Below, in pieces: positions 11,101-20,587 of a stretch of 64,000 nt of DNA. The stretch is from Phymatolithon calcareum (lineage: Eukaryota; Rhodophyta; Florideophyceae; Hapalidiales). A program made the position numbers and the translations under genes. The stretch covers positions 496,001-560,000 of the forward strand of contig OZ345377.1 of NCBI GenBank assembly GCA_977006965.1, read 5' to 3'. The notes below the pieces were generated by a model. The model was not told the origin of the DNA, did no database searches, and worked only from the letters and a program-made list of their open reading frames with translations. Positions within the stretch are counted from its first letter, which is position 1, and each line of letters opens with the position of its first letter.

Positions 11101-11514
11101 ATGATCGCCTCTAAGTCGACCATGATCTTCAGCGAACGCTGACGGATCCGTGACTGCGCCAATCTCGCTAACAGATCCTCCATTTTCGCCTTGATTGCAT
11201 CTTGAATATGGTGAGTTGCGGGACGGCTCGGCGCCAGCCATAACATTCCAAAACAACTGGCCACCGGGGCCAACGAAGCTCTTCACATGAATCCAAAGAG
11301 GTTGATCAGCGACTTTCGAGCGGAAAGCTATATGCAGTTCCGCTGGTATGTTGAGAGTAACAGCCGGCCGTCCAACAACAACTCTATATGAAGACGCCGC
11401 CCCGCTCTGACTTGGTGCAAGATCTGGAGCTTGCCCAAGACAGATAACATAAATGCGCCTACGAGTCGATGAGCCGTGTTGCAGAACAACTGGCCGTACT
11501 GTCATCATGTGCAT
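8194..11514 (-). CDS. P-element-like (THAP9-type) transposase, 1106 aa
   Basis: Minus-strand frame starting at the ATG at 11514. After an unrecognised N-terminal 170 residues comes a basic coiled segment (about 166-210, LRKQRKTLRQENKRI), matching the leucine-zipper region of P transposases. The RNase H-like catalytic core is visible: D361 in QHDGIHV, D460 in LCFDAAA, the DPAHLLK motif at 581-587 (DPxHLLK is typical of the family) and E793 in STDPLESLFSFIR. The segment between the DPxHLLK motif and E793 corresponds to the GTP-binding insertion domain. No THAP zinc finger is apparent at the N-terminus; it may be missing, or encoded by an upstream exon not resolved here (11515-12150). Catalytic residues look intact. 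Confidence 0.8.
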   Translation of the reverse strand: MHMMTVRPVVLQHGSSTRRRIYVICLGQAPDLAPSQSGAASSYRVVVGRPAVTLNIPAELHIAFRSKVADQPLWIHVKSFVGPGGQLFWNVMAGAEPSRNSPYSRCNQGENGGSVSEIGAVTDPSAFAEDHGRLRGDHAQYAAVSVSSFVSVSEVSVNIHPSSCMCRTATRMRKRLTDSADVLSQLRKQRKTLRQENKRIRLKKEWQRASEPLGLSWKPMHDAAGAGDSQLEEDLTSYLRRAPTTSLISECLSRAQEKGFAPIIGLRFAASMLENSMTAKNHWRWSDWEVAFFSNLLSRIGLHSYRFVASELGAPSVTTIQQVAGIDARDLLFSASMGVRKLAAYFDENPVLSRRVIIQHDGIHVRQGVVWTKFHTFVGLVEQRESIAHFVLDEPDLHSLEFAHTAEVFMLSVPYTGIKHVVRAAPCSSGFSSIDYVSILNELLECLDCHNIRPSALCFDAAAPVVKGLKSLAAFVRDERPTTSHGGHLASSGSKGVEETFSDGISMHSECPGSDSGAVSADEIVHMFAEQQQPLNRIGQSIFGTSSVPAELLRSIAIAHRRFPVYFVDPFSKEGVLLCGDPAHLLKRERYLLYSTRSARRFVQVSYENQLVQLRWEHVASLRSEDKAAKLRGLPMQEPLLTDSFVNLNSWGKMSVPGALAVYSTRVIAALRRKAEGVKSLKHRLELEALAFHLEYGRSRFDVARSMRLNLRRKSPLETALKSYDTPVIELMAELEAYYLQQLQYGSTNNKSSIWAELVSSSVAMRSFVWRETRTAPENGYLLLTHLSTDPLESLFSFIRQNNGGSTNPSMEQLIQGLRRHSTRDVSRKLLRGIKGNLEPERNEKMVQEIFLASAVVGQAFSESRTSELRAQIEQQKQSVEDESTLTAIIRAANQRSTSVVDLRTLQVTARICGALVAIERKNVTKKITRLEKTCDGHTTNVPEAAKEKWRKACTDLQQIDSWTLPSQSSLCTGDMYADIRFVERHDRLTYPVPAIVNAMATLVELRHYAVEHVLSGTNKAYRLPIVLSRLFQNKSVVNDLTTADCDVLRRLVNRFTNSSCRSLQSTLNARCEELTTSRSARGVDANVALRPKLAVRSATAVARYS

Positions 11515-12195
11515 GTGAAGATGGCAGAAATCGCACCTTTTTTCCTACTGGAATGCAAACCAGACCGTTGGAGGACAGCAGAGCCTTCGTCGCGCACTTC
11601 ACGGGTTTTCTGAACTGTAAACACGAGCGCATCGCTCTGTGTTTCGCCCAAACGCGGTTGTATTCGCATCTTTCCGCCATTTGCGATGCAGTGGATACCT
11701 TTCGCGCCAAATTCACAGACTTTCATCGCCGACATCTGTATACAAGCACGGGTTGTGAGCTGGGCCGGAAATTGCAAACGAGACCGCCGTGGCTACACGA
11801 TTCCGATACGCAAGAAATGTCCATCACCAAATCTCAGATCAAGTCCTGTGAAAAACAGCCTATCGCAGAAAACCACGTAGCCGGATTTTCAAAATTTGTT
11901 CTCATCAGTGCTAATTGCACACATCAGACCTGTGCCAGCTAAAGCAGACTTTACTGCACAGTCCATGCACTGTTAATCTCCATCTAGACGTCGAAGTCGC
12001 CCTGGCACTTCTCTATTGGAAAACGACTAACTTCGGCCTACTCATACCCCCGTGAGCACCTAATTTTAACATTACAATTTTGATACTGCCAAATGCTCAT
12101 AATTTACCTGGCACAACTCTTGCGTCTTTTTTGCTTTACTTTATGTAACATAAAATTTTTGCTTTACTCCCCCTCTAACATTCCCCTGGTAGTGT

Positions 12196-14076
12196 AATGT
12201 TTCATCTTCAAAAAGTTGCATGTATTCCAATAAAATAATCTAATCATGAGGAAATTACTTATGTACTCACCAAGTTTGCCGTATTTACTATAACATACTC
12301 ACTTTGCACAGGTGCACTTATGATATGCCGATTACAGCAGCCAGGGGCAGTTTTATTCTATGTGGGCCTAAAAAAATCTGGAAATTTATTGCAAAGTGGT
12401 GGACTTAATGGGCCTCTGGGGCTCTAATTCTTCCTTCGAAGACCTTTTTGTGTGATCAGGGCGCGCACATTTTGACAGATGGATTACAAATGGAAAAGGA
12501 CATACAATACCAGCTACAATATTATCATAGATATTGTCCAGTGGCATTTGGTAGTGTACCTTCTGGTGCCTCAAAAAGCCGTTTTTCAAGCGTTTTCTCG
12601 TTCCAGCAATATCATTCCATACCTCCGCGTTCTGCGATAATCGGATCCATCGTGGACCGCTTGTACCGGGGTCTTTGCTAGCAACGGACATGGAGCTCCA
12701 GCACCTCTGTGCACTGTGTCGGCAACACTGACTGATATCAATCATTTTCGATGAGTGCTCTAATGGGTAATTAGACTCAGCGGATTTTGGCTTTGATTCC
12801 CACTGCACATTGACAGTGATTTACGGCGAAGAGTGCACACTAACAAAGTTTTTGGATCGGTTTTGAAACTTTTAAAATCTATATGACTGGCCCTTAGCCA
12901 CCATCCCGGACGGTTTCTATGCCACCTTCTACATCACATCCATACCTGCACTCTGCTCATCGAGTTTCGTACTTCCGTTCTTCCGTGGGTGAGTTATTTT
13001 CATTGTTCTCGGGGCATGATGCATTTCGTATCAAGCCGACGTGCCTGCCTTTCCAGAAGATCGGTTTTTGCGAATCAATGTAGCGCAACGAACAGTCTAA
13101 CCCGAGGAAGGGTAGCGAAAGAAACCCCAAAGAAAGGGGAGAGTGATGTGGCAGAGCAAATGAATGACGGTAAGCGAGGGCCCGCAATGGCGCGGTAGTG
13201 CCTAGAATGCAAGCGTCCCAGTGCGAGGGCGGTCAGCTCTACTGGTTGGGGATCTCAAAGGGAGAAACCAGAACCGAGAGGAGAGTGAAGATAGCGCTTT
13301 GAAGGCGCCAAGAGAAGGGGGTGAAGTCATACTGAGTATGCGCGCCCGATTCGGGAGAACGCTCGCTTAAACAAGCGGAAGCGCTAACCCGGGGACACGG
13401 GATCACAGTGGATGCACCTGCAAGGGATATCCCGATGTGGGGAAGGTCCAAGGCAAGATCACTACGGTCCAACTTGGTTGTGCTTCCCTTGGTGCGCCAC
13501 CCAGCGGGGTATGTATCCCTGAGAGCGACACTGTACAATGCGTACCCAGAACATATGCCTCTCTCCTTGGAGATATCCCAAACCAAATTATCGAATCGTC
13601 CATAAAAGACGCTTCCGACCACAGCAAGTGGAGTCGCATGAAGCCTTCTAGACGTGCTAGCCCCTTAGTGGAATATATCAATCATCATCATCATCATGCG
13701 TGGTACGTTCATCACCAGATCTTATTCACATATGCTTGCCAATACGTATTGCAATTGGAAAGGAAAGTGCAATTTACGGAAATAGCAGTGTACTGCCGTA
13801 AATTTCAATAGCAGTATACTGCTCCCATTCCCTGGGCGCCACGCGGCGAAGGATGGAAAGCCTGCACAACAGTCTCACCACCGCGCACTGTCGCCAGCGA
13901 CTGCTTCAGAGTCCGAACCTCGCCGACCGAATTCGCTACATCACGCCGAACGCCAAAGAAACCTTGATCTCCAGCGCGCGCATCGCAAGCTTGGAGACGC
14001 AGAGGCACGGATTATCGAACGTGCCTGGACCAAGACATGAGCGCGCGTAAGGCAGCGAATCGCGTGAATAACACGG
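12196..14076. other. Spacer with no recognised gene
   Basis: Open frames here are short and overlap on both strands. The longest is on the minus strand at 12386-12808 (140 codons, no ATG at its start, no recognised domain). A short ATC-type microsatellite lies near 13680-13697. I can assign nothing else. Confidence 0.3.
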
Positions 14077-14318
14077 CTACAGCATGCAGGATGTATACAA
14101 AAGCTTCGAGAGCTGGGAATTAATGTTCGAGGATTCAAAGCGGAGACAAGTATCAGGATCTTTAAGTCACTAATAGTCCCGACATTGGAGTATTGTGACG
14201 CCTCGCGGGTCAGCACGATCGAAGCGCTAGCGGTGAGAGAAAAACGATTTCCAGCCGAGGGGCTGGAAAGGAAAATATTGGCGCTGTCGCAAAGGGAGCT
14301 GTGCTGCTCTCGCTAGTG
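14077..14318 (+). pseudogene. LINE reverse transcriptase C-terminal fragment
   Basis: The plus-strand frame reads QKLRELGINVRGFKAETSIRIFKSLIVPTLEYCD, which parallels the segment QIGVNVRGFQPATCIRIFKSL in the LINE relict at 45.4-47.4 kb (opposite strand). Only the region downstream of the RT core is present. It is a decayed fragment of the same or a related LINE family. Confidence 0.55.
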
Positions 14319-15260
14319 CGATGCCTTTTTTGTTCTACCTGCAAGCCGCGCCTCTCCTAAGTACGTCTACTCTGTGGGGCGCGCAGTCAGCTTGCTCAGG
14401 GAGCGAGGCAACCCATCGGCGCGATGACTCGTCCCTCGGACGAGAGATCATCTACAGTACCAGCTTCGATGAGCACATGTCATAAAGTACTCTAACATTA
14501 GCGCGGCACTGTAACCGGCGCAGGGTAGTGAGAAAGTATGGTATACGTAAATGGCGCTCGCACGACCACGGGTCGGAGGGCCTCATCTTGCGGAACGTGT
14601 AGATCGAAAACTCTAACACATGCGTACAGTACTATTAATCGCCACACGGCGATTAACGCATTACAGAAAATGAAGGCTAAGGCTTAGCGCGTTACAATAT
14701 GCCCGACACGTGACTTCAACGACAAACCGATTGCTCTCCGCAATGGAGTCCGCAAAGGGCCTGTTCTACAAAAATGTTTTCGGAAAATAAGTCGTTCACC
14801 GCCGTGGCAGAATGCGAGTTTTTTGTCGACTAGAGCCAACAAAGATGAGGAGACAAGCGGAATGGTTTGCATTGAGCCTTGTAAGACATAAAAAGCGCCT
14901 TTAAACAACAAAAGAGTACTCTGGAAGAAATAAAGATATAACGGAGGCAACGAAGGATATTGAAAATCTCAAGCACGATGAAGATTTTCGACAAGCCCTT
15001 CAGAAAGTGTAATAGGGAGCTGCCGCGAAGAAGAAGAGGAAAGAAGAAAAATCAAGGTATGGAAAGAAGAAGATAGATCAATGAAGATTCCTATTCCAGA
15101 CAGGTTATAAGCCATCCTCTATATAAGAGAAAGAACGACACGATAAAGGTGCCTAAGGTTGATATTTAGCCGGGTATCTATTTTGAGAAAATTAAAATTT
15201 GGTGCCTACTTCGAGATTACCGCAGTAATCGAACTAGTTGCGATACAACTGTAAAGCAAT
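14319..15260. other. Spacer with a repeat shared with 30.4-30.6 kb
   Basis: Bases about 14690-14950 are similar to 30390-30620 (shared blocks around TCTACAAAAATGTTTT and GTAAGACATAAAAA). This is a decayed dispersed repeat, possibly a remote member of the short retroposon family. The rest is AT-rich and featureless. Confidence 0.35.
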
Positions 15261-15452
15261 TTTCCTATTGCGCGAGATCTCGATTGAATCGTTACCAATT
15301 CGTCATTTTCGTTTCATACGAGCTCGAAACGCAGCTGTCCAGAAAAAGGGGTATGACGAACCATCTGCGTTTGTCCCCGTCTAACTTTACCCTGGCAGCA
15401 CCATTGGCTTTGTCCTCTTTCATTGAGATACAATGCTTCTCATCAGCGCAGC
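15261..15452 (+). promoter_or_regulatory. Conserved 5' flank of F-box copy D
   Basis: This segment matches 1432-1631 upstream of copy B at roughly 85-90% but carries an 11-bp deletion just before the ATG. The deletion makes the reading frame discontinuous while the start codon and gene are kept, which is why I treat the block as 5' flank or untranslated leader, probably including the promoter. No TATA box was identified. Confidence 0.4.
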
Positions 15453-16898
15453 ATGAGCTTGTTCGAACAACTTCCTGAGGCGGCTCTTCAACATATTCTG
15501 CGTCATCTTAGTACCCGCCCGCGTAGCACGGACTGGCAGGGTGGAGTTGCACCTACGTACGTCCGCAATGTGCTTCGAAGCGAAGAGACTCTTGCGGCCT
15601 GCGCCCGAGATACATTCCTTCATATTAATGCCACGACGCGCAAGAAAACTCTCAACAAACGCGCGTTAACTATTATTGTGAGAAAAGAGAAGGGACGAAG
15701 TATTGTGAATGACTTCCTTGTCGAGTTCGCAACTACTCTGCGAGGAATATCTCTGCATTTCTACCGTGCACCGTCGGCGTTGCACAACGTCGACATGTTG
15801 CAGCCCCCGCAGACGTTCCCGTCTCTCCGGTGCCTGCGTATTTCCTGCTGGCACAGGGGCTTTTACAACGGTTTTCCTCAAATTCTAGAGACGTGTAGCG
15901 CGCACCTCCGCGAACTAGATATCTCAGGTAATTTTTTGGGTGCAAGTAATGTTGCTGCAATTGCGGAACACTGCTCGGGACTCACAAAGTTGTCGATGCG
16001 CTTCGACAGCGTTGAAGGAGCGCTAAGGAGAATATGGAATACCGTTGGCCCCACTCTTCTCGACCTGTACATGGTGCTTGATACGTTGGAGAAGCGCTTT
16101 GAAGAGGATTTGATCTCTGGAATATCATCGAGCTGCATCAGAATCATGTCCTTTGGATTCCGTTGCTTGACGCAAGACCGTTCCCTTGTGTTGGTGCAGG
16201 TCTGTGAAAATATTGGTTCCCAATTAAGAGTCGTCAGATTCGATCTTAACATCATGTCTCCAGCGTTTTTTACGAAGACTTTGGATGCATGTTCTCAAGC
16301 CGCTCTAGATTTACGGGCCCTGCCCCAAGATGGGGAGAAACTTTTAGTTTCGAGAGACCGCATCCGCGCTATTGAAGTAGAAGATAACATATTCGGTGAT
16401 GTTGAACAGATTGGAGAAGCAATGCCAAGTGTTGAGGAGCTGACCGTGAACGTTTTTGTCGCATTCAGATCACTGCCATTTTTGTCACGGTTCCTGTCTT
16501 CCCCTAAGCCTTGCCTCAAGTCACTTAGTCTAAGGGCACACGGGCATCATGAGGTCATCAAAGATAACGTCTTGGACACAGTGGCACGGCATGTTTCTAG
16601 TCTCGAAATTCTATGTGTTACTGCAGGCAGCATTGGAATCGGAGCGTTTCGAAAGATAGCTGAAGCAAACCAGAAATTGCGCAGCGTATCTATTTCCTGT
16701 ACAGTGCGTAGACGGCATGAAGCAGAAGCCGCAACATGCACCTTAATTGAAGACTTATCAAAATGTCCCGTACTCAAGGAGCTCACGATGGACCACGATA
16801 ACTTACCAGAATATTCGGCGCTAGTCGCGGCGGCGTGCGTGGCGTTTCGAGGCAGATGTGCAGATATCTTTATCGGTGGGAGACAGTACATTTGTTAG
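15453..16898 (+). CDS. F-box/LRR-like protein, copy D (481 aa)
   Basis: Intact fourth member of the array, starting at the conserved ATG of MSLFEQLPEAALQHIL. It has the F-box-like N-terminal 50 residues, irregular LRRs (FPSLRCLRISC, CSAHLRELDISG, CSGLTKLSMRF, SLEILCVTAGSIGIGAF, CPVLKELTMDH) and the invariant C-terminus GRCADIFIGGRQYIC. Its 3' flank has an AATAAA at 16925-16930, 27 nt after the stop, a plausible polyadenylation signal that is altered in copies B and C. It lies tail-to-tail with the complete dehydrogenase gene, the arrangement from which the C-copy block appears to derive, so D may sit at the ancestral locus. Confidence 0.75.
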   Translation: MSLFEQLPEAALQHILRHLSTRPRSTDWQGGVAPTYVRNVLRSEETLAACARDTFLHINATTRKKTLNKRALTIIVRKEKGRSIVNDFLVEFATTLRGISLHFYRAPSALHNVDMLQPPQTFPSLRCLRISCWHRGFYNGFPQILETCSAHLRELDISGNFLGASNVAAIAEHCSGLTKLSMRFDSVEGALRRIWNTVGPTLLDLYMVLDTLEKRFEEDLISGISSSCIRIMSFGFRCLTQDRSLVLVQVCENIGSQLRVVRFDLNIMSPAFFTKTLDACSQAALDLRALPQDGEKLLVSRDRIRAIEVEDNIFGDVEQIGEAMPSVEELTVNVFVAFRSLPFLSRFLSSPKPCLKSLSLRAHGHHEVIKDNVLDTVARHVSSLEILCVTAGSIGIGAFRKIAEANQKLRSVSISCTVRRRHEAEAATCTLIEDLSKCPVLKELTMDHDNLPEYSALVAAACVAFRGRCADIFIGGRQYIC

Positions 16899-17266
16899 AT
16901 TACATGTACTTCCATAGGGCGAAAAATAAAGACATCAACGAGCGTAGAACCATAAATCAGAAGAACTCCGCCTCAGCAAGCCCTTTGAAGACCTTCGTTC
17001 CGACGCGCACTTCAACATGATCTGCGTCCCTCACTATTCCACCATGGACAAGGCGGGCGGGCGGGAGTGGCGAAGAACGCGATCAAAAGGCAAATTCAAT
17101 TTTTCGCCTCGCAATCGCATCCACATCGTCGACAACAGCGGGCGAGAAGAACACAACCACTTCCTTCATACCCAAACTTGCCTGACATCCCATCTCAACT
17201 CGCACTGCCGTCCCAAAATCCATTCTTTCCAGCGAAATTTTTGCACTCGAAAAATGATTCCATCCG

Positions 17267-18362
17267 CTACAACGGCACGTGAATCTCATTCTCCATCGCC
17301 ACATCCCCCTGAAACTGCCTTAACGTGTGAATAGTCGCCTTCGCCACCTTCGCCAACGCGCCCCTCGTGAGCCCACCCTGATGCCCCGTGACAACGACAT
17401 TAGGAAGCGACTTGAGTATCTGAAAACTGGGGTCTACACAAACGCCCGTATGATCCGCAAAGAAGATATCCGCCTCCCCTTCAAACACATCAATCCCCAA
17501 CGCGCCCACCTGTCCACTCCGTAGCGCCGCCACGACAGCAGCGCTATCAATCAGTGCCCCCCTCGCGGTATTAATAACATGCACGCCCCGCTTACACATT
17601 CTCAATGTCTCCCGTCCGATAATATGTCTCGTACTCGGCAATAACGGCGCATGCAAAGTCACAATGTCCGCCTCACGCAGCAATCGCGCCAATGGCACAT
17701 AGCACGCCCCAGCATCGGCCACCTCCGATGCACGCACGGCGTCGTATGCCAGTACATGACTGCCGAACGCGCGCAGAATCTTCACCACTCGTCGCCCAAC
17801 TAGTCCGGTGCCGATGACGCCAATTGTCTTGTCGGCAAGATCGAAGCCTACCAATCCATGCAGGGAGAGATTGCCGTCGCGTACGCGGTTCGCGCCGAGA
17901 TGCACCTTGCGGTTAAGGGTGAGCATGAGTGTGACGGCGTATTCCGCAATGGATGTCGGGGAATGGGTGGGCACGCGCGCGACGCGCAGTCCGAGTTCGA
18001 ATGCTTTTTCAAGGTCCACTGTGGCGCGGCCGGCGTAGCGAAGTGTGATGAGCTCCACGCCGTATGCGTGCAGCACGCGGAGCATTGGTGCATCGGCACG
18101 GTCCGTCACGAAGAGACTGAGAGCGCGTGCGCCGTTTGCGAGCGCGGCCGTCGAGTCGTTCAGAGGCGCGGAGACGAAGACGAGATCGAGGTGCAGCTCG
18201 TCGATGGGGAGATCGTCTAGTGCGGATTCGAAGGCGGCGCGCTCAAAGGGCATCGCGCTGAGGGGGATTGTGTCAGACGGGATGAAGAGACGGGCGGGGG
18301 AGGAGCGGTGAGGGGGATGCTTACCTGTACATTACGACGCGCATGCGGCGTTTCGCGTCCAT
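17267..18362 (-). CDS. D-lactate dehydrogenase-type 2-hydroxyacid dehydrogenase, two exons
   Basis: Spliced gene: exon 1 is 18362-18325, intron 18324-18258, exon 2 is 18257-17267, giving 342 aa. Exon 1 supplies MDAKRRMRVVMYS, the first beta strand expected for LdhA-like proteins, which the exon-2 frame alone lacks. By family, it reduces pyruvate to D-lactate with NADH, or a similar 2-keto acid, in the cytosol or an organelle. Visible features: catalytic R245 (NTARGAL), E274 (DVFEGEAD) and H305 (VTGHQ); Rossmann motif GTGLVG at 162-167; and the YAGRATVDLEKAFELG and THSPTSIAEYAV segments typical of the D-LDH branch. A second ATG at 18344 could also serve as start. No strong targeting peptide is obvious. 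A 3' fragment lies behind F-box copy C. Confidence 0.88.
18258..18324 (-). other. Spliceosomal intron (67 bp) in the dehydrogenase gene
   Basis: Read on the minus strand it begins GTAAGCATCC and ends CCCCCTCAG, with a pyrimidine-rich body. Removing it joins AG to C to form a Ser codon and restores the family's N-terminus (VVMYS-AMPFE). This is the best evidence that the window is nuclear eukaryotic DNA. Confidence 0.85.
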
Positions 18363-18559
18363 GGCGCGGCCCATAGAATTGACGCGCGGCGGATGGAGCG
18401 ATGAAGGAGGCAGTGTGGGAAGTGGAGGTGCGGGTTGTGGGGTTCAATTTTGAGAGGAGGATTCAATTCCGCAATGGGAACATGGGGGATCATACTCGCT
18501 CGTCATAATTGACAAAAGTCCTCCCGTGCATGGGAGGGGGGGGGGGGGGAAATTGTAGA

Positions 18560-19000
18560 TTTTTATTTTAGAAGCCCTCAACGCCGGTATTCACCAACAC
18601 CAGAGCAGCTTCCCGTTGATACTGCCATCTCATTACCCAATCAGATCACATTACACTATCATTTCTTCTAACATATGGATTTCCAGTGCTAAAAGTTTGT
18701 CAATCGCCGTTTTCGTCCCTTTTTCCCAAGATTCTTCTGCTCTTGGACTTGTCAAATTTCGTTGTAGAGTTTTCAGATTCTCTTCTGCGACCTCGTTGAA
18801 ATGTTCAACGTACGACTCTGCTCTTCGTGGTGGGAAGCGGCCGAAGAACCACTTAACTGCTAGGAGTCGGTGGGAGGACTTCCCATACATGTATCGTTTT
18901 GTCGTCAAGTTCTTGATGCAAGAGGATGGAAAATTTTCAGCGCAGAAAGGCACCAGACTATTTTGCAGATGTAGCCAGCGGAATAAAGAGTGGAGCTTCT
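18560..19000 (-). pseudogene. Short retroposon copy with KWxFGRxPP domain (18.6 kb)
   Basis: The minus-strand frame (about 19000 to the stop at 18651; no good ATG before codon about 37) contains SHRLLAVKWFFGRFPP followed by a helical segment ending LLALEIHMLEEMIV. The 3' part carries GAGGGCTTCTAAAATAAA at about 18565-18582, the 3' module shared across the family. No target-site duplication was found. It is adjacent to a G homopolymer (18536-18550). By similarity it belongs to the ORF1-only retroposon family described under findings; protein function is unknown. Confidence 0.55.
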
Positions 19001-19198
19001 TTCACATAAATAGTCGATAGAGTTGAGGCGAGGAAAATTCATGTTGAAGAAAGACAACGAGAGGGCATCGAGTGATGGATCAGCAAGAAGGCAGCGGTAA
19101 TCGAACACCGACCCCTATTCAAGGAGTACATGGTTTATCTCGAATGCCGTATGGAAGATATCCTGGACTAATCACTGCAGTATTGGAGAAAATATCGG

Positions 19199-19651
19199 AT
19201 GAACTGTTCCGATCAAAATGTACTGCAAAAGCTGAGGCTGAACGGTGACAAAGGGAGAAGACCACGATGCGAGTTTAACGCATGCCTCTTCCGAACAGGG
19301 GAAGTGCGAGACATGGAGTGCAAGACCCCTTCTGCCTCCCCTCTTGGTCCCTCTCTGCGAGGCACAACGGCAGGTAAGAGCATCTCCACGTCCTGTTCTA
19401 CCAGTGATCCCTCACCCTCTTTGCAGTACGTTTCATCGAAAGTGCCGAGCGATCAGAGCAAAGGGTTTTTAAGAGAGCTTTTTCTCAAGGTGCGAGAAAT
19501 CGGAAGAGCCTTCCGGATTGAAATTCTAGTAAAAGCAAAGACGTTCTTTATATCCCTATCTTCCTTCGGGTGTTATTCGCATGACCTTCTCACAACATTT
19601 CGCACCAGTAAAGCCGAAACGAGACATGTGCACGCTTCAGTCAGAATATAG
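19199..19651 (+). CDS. Possible small gene with a 53-bp intron
   Basis: A 150-codon frame runs from the ATG at 19199, but it contains a textbook intron: GTAAGAG at 19374 to CTCTTTGCAG at 19426 (53 bp, with a pyrimidine-rich 3' end). Splicing changes the frame. The alternative upstream frame (from 19242, no ATG) would splice into the frame that runs to 19651. I recognise no domain in any version. Either the ORF is real and the intron-like sequence is chance, or the real gene has an unseen 5' exon. Confidence 0.3.
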   Translation: MNCSDQNVLQKLRLNGDKGRRPRCEFNACLFRTGEVRDMECKTPSASPLGPSLRGTTAGKSISTSCSTSDPSPSLQYVSSKVPSDQSKGFLRELFLKVREIGRAFRIEILVKAKTFFISLSSFGCYSHDLLTTFRTSKAETRHVHASVRI

Positions 19652-19714
19652 ATGAAGTTAGCATTGCGACCGCGCATACTCCTCAACGGGGGAAATTAAG
19701 CTGATGAAAGAGCC

Positions 19715-20077
19715 TCAATTCGTGGTTCTAACGTCCTCCGTCGTCTCCTTCTGGTACGCACGCAGCTTCTTCCACGATGTTTGGCAATAAGGTACTCCGC
19801 AATCCGGACGCTTGAGACAGTCTGCAATGCAAAGTTTCTCCGTCGTGATCTTCTTACAAAGTTTGCCAAGCTCCCCATTGCTCGCCTTCTTACATGCAAA
19901 CTTAAATTGGCGGCATATCGGTCTACAAGTCTTCCTTGTGCAAGACACGAATCGAATGCAACACGGAATGGAACCAAAGCACCGCACTTTATCCCGCTCT
20001 TCCTGCAGGATGGTTGGCGAGGCGGAAGACGCGGAGAGGAGAAGCGCAGCAGCGAAGAGAATGAAGCGGATCTTCAT
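19715..20077 (-). CDS. Small secreted cysteine-rich protein (120 aa)
   Basis: I start at the ATG at 20077 (MKIRFILFAAALLL), which opens a clear signal peptide of about 20 residues (hydrophobic core FILFAAALLLSASSAS). The mature part of roughly 100 residues has 12 cysteines (including CC, CxPxC and CKK spacings), enough for six disulfides, and is basic with many Lys/Arg. It therefore most likely enters the secretory pathway and acts outside the cell or in the wall. I do not recognise a family; the even cysteine number and small size fit secreted structural, inhibitor-like or defence peptides, but no activity can be inferred. Repeats lie on both sides. Confidence 0.65.
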   Translation of the reverse strand: MKIRFILFAAALLLSASSASPTILQEERDKVRCFGSIPCCIRFVSCTRKTCRPICRQFKFACKKASNGELGKLCKKITTEKLCIADCLKRPDCGVPYCQTSWKKLRAYQKETTEDVRTTN

Positions 20078-20587
20078 GATGCCGATAGTTGGGAAGAGAG
20101 GTTGCAGCTTGGTCGACAATGCACTGTGTGTTTGAGTTTAAGTACCGACGCCGTCGACTATTTTTGCAATGCTTATGGTCTCCTTCGGAATGTTAGATCG
20201 TCTCAGATGGCGGGCTGCTGCAGCGGTTCTGATTGGAAATGCATCGCATGCAATGGTTTTATTCTGGGACGGAATAGCTGCAGTTTGTGCTGCCACGTTG
20301 CTCTGTCTGTCGAAGTCGTCCGCTTCTCGCGTTAGACAAGTGTAAAAAAGTAACGTTCAAATGCCGTTCACTGTGTGCTAGTTCGATAACTTAACCGTTC
20401 ACTGCATGTTCACTTGCTGTTCATCAAGTAAACGCATAACGACAGCGGCCGACACTAGTCTAATGAATAAGTATTATTTGACATACAGTGCACCATTAGG
20501 GCACCCTCTCTGTAGTTTGGCTACTTAAGCAAGATAGCCTTCTGTAGTAGAGGAAACTAAGCAGCAATTTCAACTTGAAGTATGGAT

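Larger units (their letters stand above)
6642..12195. mobile_element. P-superfamily DNA transposon, about 5.54 kb, with target-site duplication
   Basis: The left end starts CAGGGGAATGTTAG at 6650 and the right end finishes CTAACATTCCCCT at 12187. The terminal inverted repeats run about 31 bp with one mismatch. The 8-bp target duplication is GGTAGTGT (6642-6649 and 12188-12195), the duplication length known for P elements; the alternative reading is a 7-bp duplication with one more base of inverted repeat. Inside are a transposase gene (minus strand) and a convergent second ORF (plus strand). The element interrupts the F-box array between copies C and D. Intact ends, an intact transposase frame and a perfect duplication suggest a fairly recent insertion. 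Confidence 0.85.

Noticed and set aside
11469-11942. 157-codon plus-strand ORF at the right end of the P-type element
   Set aside because: It overlaps the 5' part of the transposase on the other strand, has no domain, and begins inside the transposase coding region.
17808-18220. Plus-strand frames of 76-120 codons over the dehydrogenase
   Set aside because: Shadows of a GC-rich real gene on the other strand.
18536-18550. G homopolymer as a telomere or G-quadruplex feature
   Set aside because: A single G run without repeated spacing, and a similar run at 22367-22380 lies inside a dead gene; more likely slippage.
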